From contig ML662465.1 in the NCBI GenBank assembly GCA_007570785.1, positions 2,411,052-2,475,051 of the forward strand: DNA of 64,000 bases. The letters are read 5' to 3'. Source of the DNA: Antilocapra americana. Its lineage: Eukaryota; Chordata; Mammalia; Artiodactyla; Antilocapridae. Of the stretch, positions 10,380 to 21,597 are shown piece by piece. Within the stretch, counting starts at the first letter, position 1, and each line of letters opens with the position of its first letter. The position numbers and the translations under genes were made by a program. Below the pieces are notes generated by a model. It was not told where the DNA came from and searched no databases. It saw only the letters and a list, made by a program, of their open reading frames with translations.

Positions 10380-10800
10380 GCAAAGAAACAGTCACAATGA
10401 TATAGCTAATACTGCATGTTCATTGCACATAAATTACCTTGTTGACCTGCATTCCGTGGTGGCTCAGATGGTGAAGAATCTGCCTGTAGTGTGGAAGACC
10501 TGGGTTTAATCCCTGGGTCAGGAAGATCCCCTGGAGGAGGGCATGGCAACCCCCTCCAGTATTCTCGCCTGGAAAATCCCATGGACAGAGTAGCCTGGTG
10601 GGCTACAGTCCATGGGGTTGCAAAGAGTCGGACAGGACTGAGACTAGCACACTTAACTTACTGAATCTTTGCCACACCCCTTGGGGAGAGGAGTCAGCTC
10701 TCACAGAGACTAGTTCACATTCTCAAGGTCCCACAGCCCTTACTGGTCAGGTTTGCAGGACACCAACATTTGTGCTCTTAACCGTATGTTATGTAGCCTC
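10380..10800 (-). repeat. MIR SINE split by a Bov-tA
   Basis: After the SINE, 'cacattctcaaggtcccaca' and 'aacatttgtgctcttaacc' match the antisense MIR. The left part (10380-10445) is weak. Confidence 0.45.
10452..10650 (+). repeat. Bov-tA SINE
   Basis: 'tccgtggtggctcagatggt', 'ccctccagtattctcgcc' and 'ggctacagtccatggggttg' define a nearly full-length copy. Confidence 0.95.
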
Positions 10801-10824
10801 CTTACGTCTCCTCATTCGTTCAGT

Positions 10825-11041
10825 GTGTGTGTTAGTTGTTCAGTTGTGTCCAACTCTTTGCGGCCCCATAGACTGTAGCCCGCCAGGCTTCTCTGTCCGT
10901 GGGTTTCTCCAGGCAAGAATACTGGAGTGGATTGCCATTCCCTTCTCCAGAGGATCTTCCCGACCCTGGGATCAAATCCTGGTCTCCTGCACTGCAGGCA
11001 GACACTACCATTTGCGCTATAGGGAAGTCCCAGCTTGTATA
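10825..11041 (-). repeat. Bov-tA SINE with 13-base TSD
   Basis: Antisense copy: 'ttcagttgtgtccaactctt', 'gaatactggagtggattgcc', and the tRNA head reversed as 'tatagggaagtccc'. TCATTCGTTCAGT (10812-10824) and TCATTCATTCAGT (11042-11054) flank it, with one mismatch. Confidence 0.95.
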
Positions 11042-11042
11042 T

Positions 11043-11355
11043 CATTCATTCAGTAGATGTTTATAAAGCTCCTACTATGTGCCGAGGACCACGTTAAGGG
11101 CTGGTACTACAACAGGGAACAAGGCATCTCCTGTCTATGCCTCTGGGGAGTGTACACTCCAATCAAGGTGCTTAGGAGCACAGAGGAACTCTTCTTGAGT
11201 GACATATTCACAAAGGAAGTGGCAGGTGAGTTGGGTTCTGAAGCATCCACAGGAGTTTTCCTGGCAAAATATGGAAGGAAGGGTGTGGGTGTGAGGTTGA
11301 GCAAGTCATTCAGGAAGTGGAAATAGCAAGAGCAAAGGCCTGGAAACGTGTTCTT
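11043..11355 (-). repeat. L2 LINE 3' end
   Basis: 'cattcattcagtagatg', 'gctcctactatgtgccgagg' and 'caacagggaacaaggcatc' follow the antisense L2 3' end. The SINE at 10825-11041 inserted at its edge. Confidence 0.7.
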
Positions 11356-11365
11356 GAAATAACGA

Positions 11366-11560
11366 GAATTCCTCCCTCCCTCCCTCTGTTTTGACCGCCA
11401 TCCTTTCCTCCTTCCTTCCATTTGATTTCTGAACGTGTGATACTTTCACACAGATGACCAAGGGTGTGTAGTGAATATTTCCCTCCCTCCCCATCCCTGC
11501 CTCCAGCCATTCACTCCCCATCCTCCTCCCTGTCCCTTCCCACCTCCCTGCACGTCACCA
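11366..11560. repeat. CT-rich low-complexity tract
   Basis: CCTCCCTCCCTCC at 11371 and further C/T-rich runs to 11560. Frames on the complementary strand are purine-rich artefacts. Confidence 0.75.
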
Positions 11561-11734
11561 CTTTTGTCTCCTAAGCATCCTTCCTGACTAGCTTTATGCA
11601 AATGCAAGCATATGTGAATAAGTTTGCTTATCTCCCTCTTTTATTTCACAAAGAGCATGCCTATTATTCTGGAGAAAGATGAGACTTTAATGCAGATGAA
11701 GCATAGATTTGGGGGCCCTGGAAAGCAAGGAACA

Positions 11735-11800
11735 ATGGGTGGAGATTAGGTTGTGAGGGGCCTTGAATGTCACCCCAAAGACCTTTGGGGTGTGGTCATA
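11735..11800 (-). repeat. L2 LINE fragment
   Basis: 'ggttgtgaggggccttgaat' fits antisense L2. Short. Confidence 0.4.
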
Positions 11801-12330
11801 ATTCTGGGGCATTTCTCAAATTTTTCTAAGCCATGACACTTTCAAGAAAGCTACAAATCCAGCGGGAGTTATCAGGAGCTGTCTGGTTGACTTGATTAAA
11901 AACCAAATCACAGCCACAATCCACCCCCCACCAAAAATTAAGAAAAATGAAACTCAAGGCAAAGGTAAGCACGATGAATTTGTAGCACATCGAGAGCTAG
12001 TTGCCTCTCTTGTTTTCTCTTTAATTTATTTTCTGGAAAACATTCACTGACTCATAGAATAGTTCCCTTCCCTCTGTCAGCAACCAGCTCTTAGAACCAA
12101 ATCGTTGGCTAAAAATAATGTATTTTTATTAAAAACCACTTTAAGTTGGTGCATATTTCTAAGACAGATTCGCATATGGATAACCATCCAGTATTGCTTG
12201 CTATAGATAAGTGATGAATTATTTTAATCAGAAATGGATTTAACAGCACTGCAAAAATAAATTTAGGAGATTTTTCACAATCTGGTTGTCTTTTCTGATT
12301 CTTCATATTTATATTTAGTATTCAATGAAG
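11801..12330. other. AT-rich unique block, candidate conserved noncoding element
   Basis: No repeat recognised. 12100-12320 contains AAAAATAATGTATTTTTATT, GATGAATTATTTTAATCAG and similar homeodomain-like AT cores set in complex sequence. Regulatory role is inference. Confidence 0.35.
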
Positions 12331-12673
12331 ACTAATCGTGACTATTGGACATTCTATCAAACTTCTCCAAAGCAGATTCATCCCACTCATAATAAAGATT
12401 GACATTTTCTCCAATTGTTCCGGAAAGTGTTTCCAGTCTCTCGGCACAGACCTAGATGGGAAAATACATACACTTTCCTCCCAAACACCAGCAGGCACCT
12501 TTGGCTGTGCAGTGGAGGGGGGCATTGCTCTATTTAGTCAGTTATCACCCAGTACCCACAGAGTGGATGCTCATGGGGGCAGCTGCTGCATCTGGAGAGT
12601 TGGGCGATGGGTACCAAATGATTCAATAAGGGCTGAGACCTGCACTGGGTCCCCAGCCAATTTGACTTGGAGC
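12331..12673. other. Unique sequence
   Basis: No repeat recognised. A 130-codon frame crosses it but runs into the adjacent SINE and has no domain. Confidence 0.4.
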
Positions 12674-12685
12674 AAGAAAGACCTT

Positions 12686-12900
12686 GCGTGCATGCATACT
12701 CCATTGCTTCACTCGTATCCGACTCTGTGACCCTATGGACTGTAGCCGTCCAGGCTCCTTTGTCCATGGGATTCTTCAGGCAAAAATACTAGAATGGGTT
12801 GCCATGCCCTCCTCCAGGGGATCTTCCCGTGCCAGGGGTAGAACCTACATCTCCTGCATTGCAGGCAGATTCTTTATCCACTCGGCCACCTGGGAAGCCC
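12686..12900 (-). repeat. Bov-tA SINE with 12-base TSD
   Basis: Antisense copy ending in the reversed head 'ggccacctgggaagccc'. AAGAAAGACCTT (12674-12685) and AAGAAAGAACTT (12901-12912) flank it with one mismatch. Confidence 0.97.
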
Positions 12901-12912
12901 AAGAAAGAACTT

Positions 12913-13485
12913 AGCAGCCTCTGAATTGGCTGCAGTTGAAACTGAACCTTGTTTTATTAATATTTCATGTCCCAGAATGAGGTTTCTCTATGGCATCTGC
13001 AAGCAGAAATGGCTGGTCCAGGGATACCAGGCATACTGATCATCAGGAGACTGTGTATCAGCTAGAAAGCTCTGAGTGTAAGCAACAGAAACAGATTTAG
13101 GCTGCCTTAGGGCATAGATCATGGTGTGGAGACCTGCCATGAAATGTCCCTGAATAGCTGAGTGCATAGTTTGGAAACTTCAGCTGGATCTTGTATGTCA
13201 TTAAAACTTCTTTACCTTTTCCTCATCTCTCTAATTAACAAAGAGAGTGACTCTCAGGCTTTTATCTGGCAATGATATTGAGCCACAGTAACTATGCTGG
13301 TTTTCATCATATTTACGGCTACTTTTGACCAGTGGGAAATTTTCCCAGTTTTTCATTTACAGTGGTGATCTCAAGTGTCCTTTAAAAGTGTATTTATTTG
13401 AGATAATGGATGAGTCGAATTAGAGACAATGTTTTGTTAACAATAGAATAAGGAGTAAAAGAATGGAAAAATCTATGAGGATGAT
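12913..13485. other. Unique sequence
   Basis: No repeat or gene recognised. Confidence 0.4.
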
Positions 13486-13497
13486 ATTCAGTTGAGT

Positions 13498-13723
13498 GTG
13501 CGCATGTTAAGTTGCTTCAGTCATGTTTGATTCTTTGCGACTCTGTAGACTGTAGCCCACCAGGCTCCTCTGTCCGTAGGATTCTCCAGGCAAGCATACC
13601 AGAATGAGTTGTCATTCCCACCTCCAGGGATCTTCCTGACCTAGGGATTGAACCCGCATCTCTTATGTCTTCTGCAATGGCAGGCGGGTTCTTTACCACT
13701 AGCACCGCCTGGGAAGCCCCAGA
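13498..13723 (-). repeat. Bov-tA SINE with exact 12-base TSD
   Basis: Antisense full-length copy. ATTCAGTTGAGT occurs exactly at 13486-13497 and 13724-13735. Confidence 0.98.
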
Positions 13724-13735
13724 ATTCAGTTGAGT

Positions 13736-14660
13736 AAATAGATCTTATTCACGTCAGATTCTTTGAAGGGTGAGACAGAAAAAGGAAAACATTCAATGTG
13801 AGAATCTATTTTGTTCTAAGGATTTCAGATATCTTTCATAAATTAATTGAACTCCAGCTTCAGCTTATTTAACAGATGAGGTCAGTAACTCCCTGTCTAC
13901 CTTTCCAAGTCACCAATGAAAAGTTTGCCTGGGATAGGACCAAGGTCAGAGCCCTGTGACCCTTCACTACTGACTTCCCAGCTTCACGCTAATCAATCAT
14001 TAGCTCCTTTGGCCAGGAAGGTGTGTGACTTGTATGGCTTCTCATTCTAGAGGCTCATGAGAAGAAAGGGTCTTCTTTCCAGGGGTCTGACTGCCTCTGG
14101 GATCCAGCAGTCTCAACAGAGTCTTCTACACCTTCTTTCCCAGATAAACCAATATCATCAGCTTTTGTTGATCAAGACATTGCTCCGGGTTGATGGAGCT
14201 GACATTAGCAGCTGGGATTAATATATTTTTTTTTCCCCTTTCCATTTATTTGGAGAATCTCATTAAGGCAGGTTTCCTTCAGGAAATTGATGCTTTAATA
14301 TTCTGCGTTGTCAGCTGAGGGCCTGAATTTTATTTCTTGAATAACATTTAATTAAACGTGCAGGCTCCCTTTCCCTGATGCATCAGTGATCATAGCGCAG
14401 GGCCCACCTCCACTACTCTTTGGAAAATCAGCAGAAAGCCAGGATGGGGGCCAAAGTCTTGCAGAACAATAAAGTTTATGGCCTGTGCCTCCGCTGAAAT
14501 TCATGCCCAGGGTCCTGCCGATGTCGGCTGCTTCAGATACCTTGATCAAGTAGATGCAGCCACTCTGTAAATGCTGGTTCCTAGGTTGCCACTTGCATCT
14601 TGTCCAAGAAATATCACAGAGGGGGACTCCCCTAAACCAGGAATCAACAGACTAGGAGTG
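13736..14660. other. Unique sequence, candidate conserved patch
   Basis: No repeat recognised in over 900 bases. CACGCTAATCAATCATTAGC lies near 13985, and ACATTTAATTAAACGTGC lies near 14345 followed by 'gatgcatcagtgatcat'. A T-run lies at 14226-14234. Confidence 0.35.
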
Positions 14661-14859
14661 AAAATCCCTTAAGTTATATCCAACTCTTCGCAACCCCATG
14701 AACTGTAGCCCACCAGGCTCCTCTGTTCATGGAATTCTCCAGGCAAGAAGACTGAAGTGGGTTGCCATTTCTCTAGGGTATATTCCCGACCCTGGGATGG
14801 AACCCAGGTCACCCAGACTGCAGGCAGATTCTTTACCATCTGAGCCACCAGGAAAGACT
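14661..14859 (-). repeat. Bov-tA SINE
   Basis: Antisense: 'atatccaactcttcgcaacc', 'tagcccaccaggctcctctg' and the reversed head 'tgagccaccaggaaagac'. Confidence 0.93.
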
Positions 14860-14869
14860 TCCTGGCCAA

Positions 14870-14955
14870 ATCAGCCTGCAGCCTATTTTTTAAAATAAAG
14901 CTCTATTGGAACACAGCCATGCCCATCCATTTATATATTGTCTATGGCTGCCTCT
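14870..14955 (+). repeat. hAT-family fossil fragment
   Basis: 'aaataaagctctattggaac', 'acagccatgcccatccattt' and 'tattgtctatggctgc' match a widespread old mammalian DNA-transposon family. Subfamily not resolved. Confidence 0.55.
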
Positions 14956-15069
14956 GAGAAGGAACAGAAGAATCCCAGACCTTGTGGAAGGACAGTAAGG
15001 AAGGACCAGAGCATTCTCTGGCCAATCCAAGCTTTTCTTAGATTGAGTGTCAAACATTCCATATACTTC

Positions 15070-15565
15070 ATCTCATCTCAAGCGTTCTTTCAACATACAG
15101 TTATTGAGTCAGACGTAGTTCTAGGTGCTGAGGGTGGGATGCTGAACAAGACAGGGGAGACTTTGGCTTTATCTGCCAGAAGAGGAAAGAGAATAATAAC
15201 TAAGTGTCTGCACAAATATATAAGCCAGAGAGTTTAAGATAGTAATGTAGATCCTGGAGAAAAGAAACCAGTATGGGAAAGTATGATGGTGTGCACATGG
15301 GGCAGTGTTGAGAGATGCTCAGGGAGGGCTTCCCTGAGGAGGTGACATTTGAGCTGAGATGTGAATGATGAGCAGGAGTCAGAGAAAGATCCCAGGTAGG
15401 GGAGAGGGACCAGCTGATACAAAGGGCTGGTGGGAATGGGGCAGAGAAGGAATGAAGTCAGGGGGGTGGGGAGGGGTCCTGGGTGTGGGGACACATGTGT
15501 TTTGCTGCTGAGTTTGGATTTTATTATAAGTATAATGGCAAGTCTGGGAATACTGACCTAATTTA
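15070..15565 (-). repeat. L2 LINE fragment, long
   Basis: In order: 'gtagttctaggtgctgaggg', 'gctgaacaagacaggggaga', 'ggcttccctgaggaggtgac', 'atttgagctgagatgtgaat' and 'gagtttggattttattataa'. This is the usual antisense L2 series. Confidence 0.75.
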
Positions 15566-15638
15566 CTTTTAAAATTCACTTTGCTTTTCACGACATAGGA
15601 ATGAGGTTGGCATTTTTATTATAACACCTTTCCTGTGA

Positions 15639-15655
15639 TTTTTTTTTTTTTTTTT
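15639..15655. repeat. Poly-T tract
   Basis: Seventeen consecutive T. Confidence 0.95.
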
Positions 15656-15714
15656 GGCAGTTTATAAAAAGCTCTTTGTTTTCTCTCAGAAAAACTTGCT
15701 TAGAATTTTTAGAA

Positions 15715-15810
15715 ATGTGAGGGCACTGGCCCAGGGTCAGCCTGTTCGCAAGTGGCAGAGTTGGAGTTTGACCCCAGTTCTGTCTGACATTAAGGCCAGC
15801 TCTATCAGAG
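15715..15810 (-). repeat. MIR SINE fragment
   Basis: 'ctggcccagggtcagcctg', 'aagtggcagagttggagttt' and 'gaccccagttctgtctgac' are the antisense MIR. Confidence 0.65.
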
Positions 15811-15984
15811 CCCCTCTGGGCCAAGGCATGGGCATGAGGGCAGAGAACAGGGGCTGTGTCATGCTGGTCTCTGGAGGCCATGTGGACCCACAGAGCTCTC
15901 AAGTAATTCTGAGCCAGCATGGTCCAGGACTGTTGATGCCCCATTCCTTGGCTAGGCACCTCTGAGAAAGGCAAAATATATAGA

Positions 15985-16095
15985 CCTCAGTTTCTTAAAT
16001 CTGTAAAATGGGTGCATATAGGCTCCAACCTGGAAGGGGATGTGATGGATAATGTACCTAGAGGGTCTGAAGCAGATACTTAGTTAGGGAATATT
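15985..16095 (+). repeat. MIR SINE fragment
   Basis: 'agacctcagtttcttaaatc' and 'tgtaaaatgggtgcatatag' are the sense MIR middle. Confidence 0.6.
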
Positions 16096-16594
16096 CATCA
16101 CATCCTTTCTACCCCACCCTGCCTGCAGACAGAGCAGGAGGAGGAGGAGAAGGGGGGGCAGACCAGGGCAATAACTAGTACCCCACCACTGAATCCTCAA
16201 AGCCCTGTAGAGTTGAGGGGGGCAGAAAGCCTTTAGGGGGCTCCTACGGGAAAGCAGCCAGTCTTAATTCAACTAGCAGACGAGAATGTGAGTGTGTGAT
16301 GGGTGGTATTTAGGAAAGGAAGGGAGAAATCTCTTGCCGTCCATTTCTCAGATAAGGGTGCTGGACACAGACAGTGAAGGCTCCAAGCCCAATTTTCAAA
16401 TCTCCAGTCTCTAATCTCAGGTAATTCCCACTGTTTCAATTTTCAGGCCCATGGGAGCAGGAGGAAACTGCCACCAAGACTTTGCTTCTCTCCTGGATGC
16501 AGGCACAGAACGTGAAGCCAGCTCATTCTCAAGAGGTAGCAGCCTCCTCTATCCTGGCTGGACCTGCATTTGTGAGAACCACCCCAAGAGCCTT
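16096..16594. other. Unique sequence
   Basis: No repeat beyond a short GGA-rich patch near 16136-16156. No gene recognised. Confidence 0.4.
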
Positions 16595-16690
16595 TGGATG
16601 TAGCTAACAATGCTCAAGCCCAGGCCTCACCCTCGGCTGTTGAATCAGAGATTCTGGGGATGAAGCTCAGGCAATAACTTATTTAAAGTG
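16595..16690. repeat. MER5-like hAT fragment
   Basis: 'aggcctcaccctcggctg', 'ttgaatcagagattctgggg' and 'gaagctcaggcaataactta' match MER5A-type sequence. Confidence 0.6.
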
Positions 16691-16799
16691 CTCCAGGAAC
16701 TTCAGCAGACAGTGGTCAAAATAGCCAAGTCTTGCTTGTGAAATTGGGGCATGAATGATAAACACTGGAAGCTTCTGGGGCCAGAAATGTTCATGAATT

Positions 16800-16862
16800 C
16801 CTCCCTTTCTTCCTTCTTCCTTCCTCCCTCTCTCTTTCTCTCTCCCTTCTTCCCTCCCTCCT
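16800..16862. repeat. CT-rich (CCTT)n tract
   Basis: Imperfect CTTT/CCTT repeats. Confidence 0.9.
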
Positions 16863-16955
16863 GGCATCCATTTTTATTCATTCACAGTAATGAGCACATA
16901 TTATTACACCAGATACTGTGATATGTATTATTACAGTATGTACATATATATGGAG

Positions 16956-17085
16956 TAGGAAATAGCTCCCCACTCCAGTATTCTTGCCTGGGAAATCCCA
17001 CTGACAGAGGAGCCTGGCAGGCTATAGTCCACGGCATTGCAAACAGTTGGACACAACTGAGAGCACACACACACACACACACACA
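16956..17085 (+). repeat. Bov-tA SINE, 5' truncated, with (CA)n tail
   Basis: Begins in the BovA body ('ccactccagtattcttgcc') and ends at 'ggacacaactgagag'. A (CA)n run at 17064-17085 follows, a common microsatellite seed at BovA 3' ends. Confidence 0.9.
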
Positions 17086-17189
17086 TTTCTTGCAAGGATC
17101 TCTGGTACCTTTTGAAGCAGAGTCAAATGCTTGAGCATCACACAAAGGTTTCAGAAAGGTCCACATGATACAGTTGAGAATACAGATGT

Positions 17190-17410
17190 TACAAGGCAGG
17201 AAAGGCTTCCACCTCATACAGCTTATGGTTTAGAGTGGAGAGGAAACAGAAATGAGTTACATCATCACCCTGCAAACATGCAATTAACAACTGTGATAGT
17301 CAAGACATTCTGGGAAACTTCAGAGTGGCCAGCGGGAGACCTGACCAAAGCAGGGGGGTGGGTTTCCTTGAGCAAGTGATGCTGAGCAGAGTCCAAAGGA
17401 TGAGTCCATA
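17190..17410 (-). repeat. L2 LINE fragment
   Basis: 'agcttatggtttagagtgga' and 'gtgatgctgagcagagtcca' fit antisense L2. Confidence 0.45.
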
Positions 17411-17496
17411 ATTACCAGGTGCTTTTTGACTCTGCTGCACTGGGTTTTCTACCTGGTAGCTGGCACCTCCAGGCAAAATGGTTTTCAATGGTCAGG

Positions 17497-18743
17497 CAGT
17501 TCAGTTCAGTCGCTCAGTCATGTCCGACTCTTTGCAACCCCATGGACTGAAGCACGGCAGGCTTCCCTTCCATCACCAACTCCCAGAGCTTACTCAGACT
17601 CATGTCCATTGAGTCGGTGGTGCCATCCAACCATCTCATCCTCTGTCATCCCCCTCTCCTCCTGTTTCCCAGCATCAGGGTCTTTTCAACTGAGTCTGCC
17701 CTTCGCATCAGATGGCCAAAGTATTGAAGTTTCAGCTTCAACATCAGTCCTTCCAATGAATATTCAGGGCTGATTTCCTTTAGGATGGACTGGTTGGATT
17801 TCCTTGCTGTCCAAGGGACTCTCAAGAGTCTTCTCCAACACCACAGTTCAAAAGCATCAATTCTTTGGTGCTCAGCTTTCTTCACTGTCCAACTCTTACA
17901 TTCATACATGACTACTGGAAAACCATAGCCCTGACTAGACAGACCTTTGTTGGCAAAGTAAGGTCTCTGGTTTTTAAAATGATGTCTAGATTGGTCATAG
18001 CTTTTCTTTCAAGGAGCCAAGTGTCTTTTAATTTCCTGGCTGCAATCACCATCTGCAGTGATTTTGGAGCCCCCCAAAATAAAGTCTCTCACTGTTTCCA
18101 TTGTTTGCCCATCTATTTGCCATGAAGTGATGGGATCGGATGCGAGTGTTAAGTCAACTTTTTCACTCTCCTCTATGACTTTCATCAAGAGGCTCTTTAG
18201 TTCTTCTTTGCTTTCTGCCATAAGTGTGGAGTCATCTGCGTATATGAGGTTATTGATATTTCTCCCGGAAATCTTGATTCCAGCTTGTGCTTCATCCAGT
18301 CCAGCATTTCTCATGATATACTCTGCATATAAGTTAAATAAGGAGGATAACAGTATACAGCCTTGACATACTCCTTTCCCAATTTGGAACTAGTCTGTTG
18401 TTCCATGTCCAGTTCTAACTCTTGCTTCTTGACCTGCATACAGATTTCTCAGGAGCCAGGTCAAGTAGTCTGCTATTCCCATCACTTTAAGAATTTTCCA
18501 CAGTTGGTTGTGTTCCACAGTCAAAGGCTTTGGCATAGTCACTAAAGCAGAAATAGATATTTTTCTGGGACTCTCTCCCTGTTTCTATGATCCAATGGAG
18601 GCTGGCAATTTGATCTCTGGCTCCTCTGCCTTTTCTAAATCCAACTTGAGCATCTGGAAGTTCACGGTTCACATTCTGTTGAAGCTTGGCTTGGAGAATG
18701 TTGAGCATTACTTGGCTAGTGTGTGAGATGAGTGCAATTGTGT
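17497..18743 (-). repeat. BovB LINE 3' third with reverse-transcriptase remnant
   Basis: Starts at the reversed terminus 'cagttcagttcagtcgctca' and runs about 1.25 kb into the RT-coding part. The minus strand encodes remnants including 'AQVGFRKGRGARDQIA' (about 18600-18645), 'FSDYAKAFDC' and 'INNLIYADDSTLMAES' (about 18215-18260), which holds the YADD catalytic box of RTE-type RTs. A small deletion after 'AKAFDC' shifts the frame and other breaks follow, so it is non-functional. The endonuclease and N-terminal RT are missing. Confidence 0.95.
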
Positions 18744-18868
18744 GTTTCTATTGAATCAGAAACCCCAGACATTGAGACTGAAAGATTATTTTGTAATCTA
18801 TTTTTCCTTTGCTTCTTCTAGTTATATAGAATATAATTCTACAATATAATAGCTGTTACTCTGCCTCT

Positions 18869-18870
<2 letters not shown>

Positions 18871-18911
<41 letters not shown>
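18871..18911. repeat. (GT)n microsatellite
   Basis: About 20 uninterrupted GT units, the longest pure dinucleotide run I saw in the window. Confidence 0.97.
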
Positions 18912-18915
<4 letters not shown>

Positions 18916-19394
18916 TTGGGATGGATTGGCTGTAATGAGCATAGTTTTAGGGAAAACAGAATTTATCACTAACTGTGTCCTCAGGGACTGATTTAGGAGA
19001 GAGGGTGTGGGGAAGTGATGCTCCATCCCCTTTTGTTGGAGCCAAGAGTGAGGAACCCATGGTGACATCCCATCTCAGCCTTCCTTTTCCTTATTTAAAG
19101 TGTTGATGGCCAAGTTTTCCTTTAATCTATTACAGAAACATTTCTATACCCATACATCAGAAAAGTGAGCCAGTATAATGCTGAAACAAAGAGTGGCTGT
19201 CATAGGAGAACTTCAACCACCATATAATTCCCCTTCCCCACATATAATCTTTCTCTTAGAAGAAAATGGAGGATTTTGTTTACTTTCTTTAGCTTCCAGT
19301 CAGAATGTATTAACCCCATGCAAGACACAGGTATGCTTGAGAGAATCTCAGGCAATATTTAGATTATTTTTTTCCAAGACCTTCTCAGGAGATT
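18912..19394. other. Unique sequence
   Basis: No repeat or gene recognised. Confidence 0.4.
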
Positions 19395-19640
19395 AGGTAA
19401 AGGGGGAACAGGATGGAAGAGCATCCTATGTGGTCAAAACAGCAGGTGCAAAGGCCATGGGGTTGGAGGAATCATGCCATCTTTACAAAGGAGAAAGGAA
19501 ACCAGAGTGGCCGGAGTTCAGGATAAGATGATGCAGACTGAAGTTCGAGATAGAAGTGGTAAACTGGGCTCTACCTGACCATGGCATGGTGTTTGGGTCT
19601 TTATCTTTGGAGCTGTTGATCTGAAAGGGGAGACTGTGTC
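19395..19640 (-). repeat. L2 LINE fragment
   Basis: 'aacagcaggtgcaaaggcca' and 'gtttgggtctttatctttgg' fit antisense L2. Confidence 0.55.
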
Positions 19641-19977
19641 ATTCTACGAAGCTCACTCAGGTTGTGGAAGAAAGAGTACATTAATGGGGCACCAGAACGA
19701 AGGGTTGCTTTGGAAAAGACACAGCTCATCCAAACTGCACTGACCCACTGGGTGAGGGCACTTTCCTTTCTGTTAATGGTGAGCCCCTCTCTCTGCTCCT
19801 TCCCACCTTCTCAGGGCCTCCTCATCTCCTCCTTTCTTCTACATCTTGAGTCTCTCCTTTCTTTCTCTCATGGGTCCTAGCTCATGGCCCCCAAACATTA
19901 CAAAATCATTTAGGGAGATGAAAAAGAACAGTTGAATACATGATGGTACAGTCGCACTATGGGTTATGTAGCCATCA
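19641..19977. other. Unique sequence
   Basis: No repeat recognised. Pyrimidine-rich at 19790-19870. Confidence 0.4.
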
Positions 19978-20172
19978 CCCACTGGCTCAGATGGTGAAGA
20001 ATCTGCCTGCAATGCTGGAGACCCACGTTCCATCCCTGGGTCGGGAAGATCCCTTGTAGAAAGTAATGGCTACCCATGCCAGTATTCCTGCCTGGAGAAT
20101 CCCATGGACAGAGGAGTCTGGTGGGCTACAGTCCATGGGGTTGCGAAAGAGTCAGACATGACTGATTAACAC
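19978..20172 (+). repeat. Bov-tA SINE
   Basis: 'ctggctcagatggtgaagaa', 'cagtattcctgcctggagaa' and 'ggctacagtccatggggttg'. The first bases of the head are missing. Confidence 0.93.
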
Positions 20173-20399
20173 TTTAACTTTCCATTGCCTACAGGGAGTA
20201 CCACATCGGGTGAGTTGGAGGGATTCCCATGAGGTGTGGTTGAGTATCAAAAGGCAGAAAAGTATGTGTAACATAATCCACAGTTATGAAACTAATGGTG
20301 TCCCTCCAGACCCACGTGTGTACATGTTTGTACACAAACATGCACACACACACATGCCCACATTCATATGAGTGACAGTCACAGTGCTAAGCAACCAGA

Positions 20400-20780
20400 T
20401 TAACAGAGGATGATCTTCAGAACGCACATCTGACCACATCCCTCCTTCCTCTGAAATCTTCACTGGCTCCCCATTTCCCTTCTCTTGAAGGCCTGTTATC
20501 CTCCGGTCATGCCTTTCTCCAGTGTCTCCTCTCGTTCAGGTGTGAACCGACTCCCTGGTTGCATGAGCCATGAGCAGGTCTCAGAATATGGACCACGCTC
20601 TCCCTGCCACACCGCTGCTCACATGATCTCCATCTCCTCTTGTTTTCCCCTCATGCTGTCTGCCTCTCAGACATCTACTCGATCTTCAAGCCATCAGCCA
20701 GAGCATGTCCCCCTCCAGGAAGCTCTCCCCAAACCCCACTACCTTTGCCTGGTGCCTCCATTGGCCTTTACTTCCCAGCC
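20400..20780 (+). repeat. L2 LINE fragment, sense
   Basis: 'tctgaccacatccctccttc' and 'cactggctccccatttccct' are sense L2 landmarks, with pyrimidine-rich L2-like text after. The frame across 20485-20841 is translated repeat. A CA-rich patch (about 20339-20358) precedes it. Confidence 0.6.
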
Positions 20781-21007
20781 ACCCCAGGGCTTCTACTCCA
20801 ACTGGCCAAGAGGCAATGTGGGGAGACCTGGTTTTGCCTAATATTCACTCACTTCTCAGGATGGAGGGTCTTGGGGAGTGTGTGAGAATGTGGCCAGAAT
20901 CAGGTGGACATTTCCAGATCTGAGCATGCAGCATTGGGGACCCCTGTTCTGAGACAGACACAGAGAAGGCAGCCCAGGAGCCTAAAATGTACGTCAACTC
21001 CAAGCAA

Positions 21008-21095
21008 GGAGACAACCAGTGCTGGCTTGTTGTGTGACCTTGGGCCAGTTACTCAACTTCTCTGGTCCATCTCTACACTGAAGTGGTGGACTGCA
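21008..21095 (+). repeat. MIR SINE fragment
   Basis: 'gttgtgtgaccttgggccag' followed by 'ttactcaacttctctgg' is the sense MIR core. Confidence 0.75.
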
Positions 21096-21597
21096 GGTGC
21101 TCAGAGGTCCCATCCCCGTTTCTGATTTGTGCTCAAGGAGGTGACAGCAGGGTAGTACAGTTGTTAGCTGCTTGGCCTGTAGGTGATCAAGGATGTCTGA
21201 TCTTCGCCTGGCAGGTGGGAGAGGCATTGCTCAGATCCCCCTTTGAGAAAGGACTTACTTGCCTTGTAGCTGTGGGTAGTGTGGTTAGCTACAAGGTCCT
21301 TTGAGATCAGCTCCTACTTTTGGTAGGAGGTCATGGTCTTCTAGAGCAGCTCCTCCTTAAGCCCTGAGCAAGATGATGGAACTGGGCCTGGATTTTTCTA
21401 CCCACTGCGGGACTCCTCTGATGGGAAGCATTGCTCTGGGGCTCTGCTGGCCAGCAGACCCCTGTGAGCCCGGGAAGCCTTCTGAAGGCTCCTGAGGCTC
21501 CATCGTTTCCCTTTCACAGGTGTCATTTCCAATAAACTGCTTGCCCCCAACTGTCTCAGTATCTTATCCTTGGAGAACCCAGGTAGCTGCTGCTCAG
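21096..21597. other. Unique sequence
   Basis: No repeat or gene recognised. Confidence 0.4.

Noticed and set aside
20485..20841. Proline/serine-rich 118-codon frame
   Set aside because: Lies in sense L2 sequence, which is pyrimidine-rich and gives such frames by chance.
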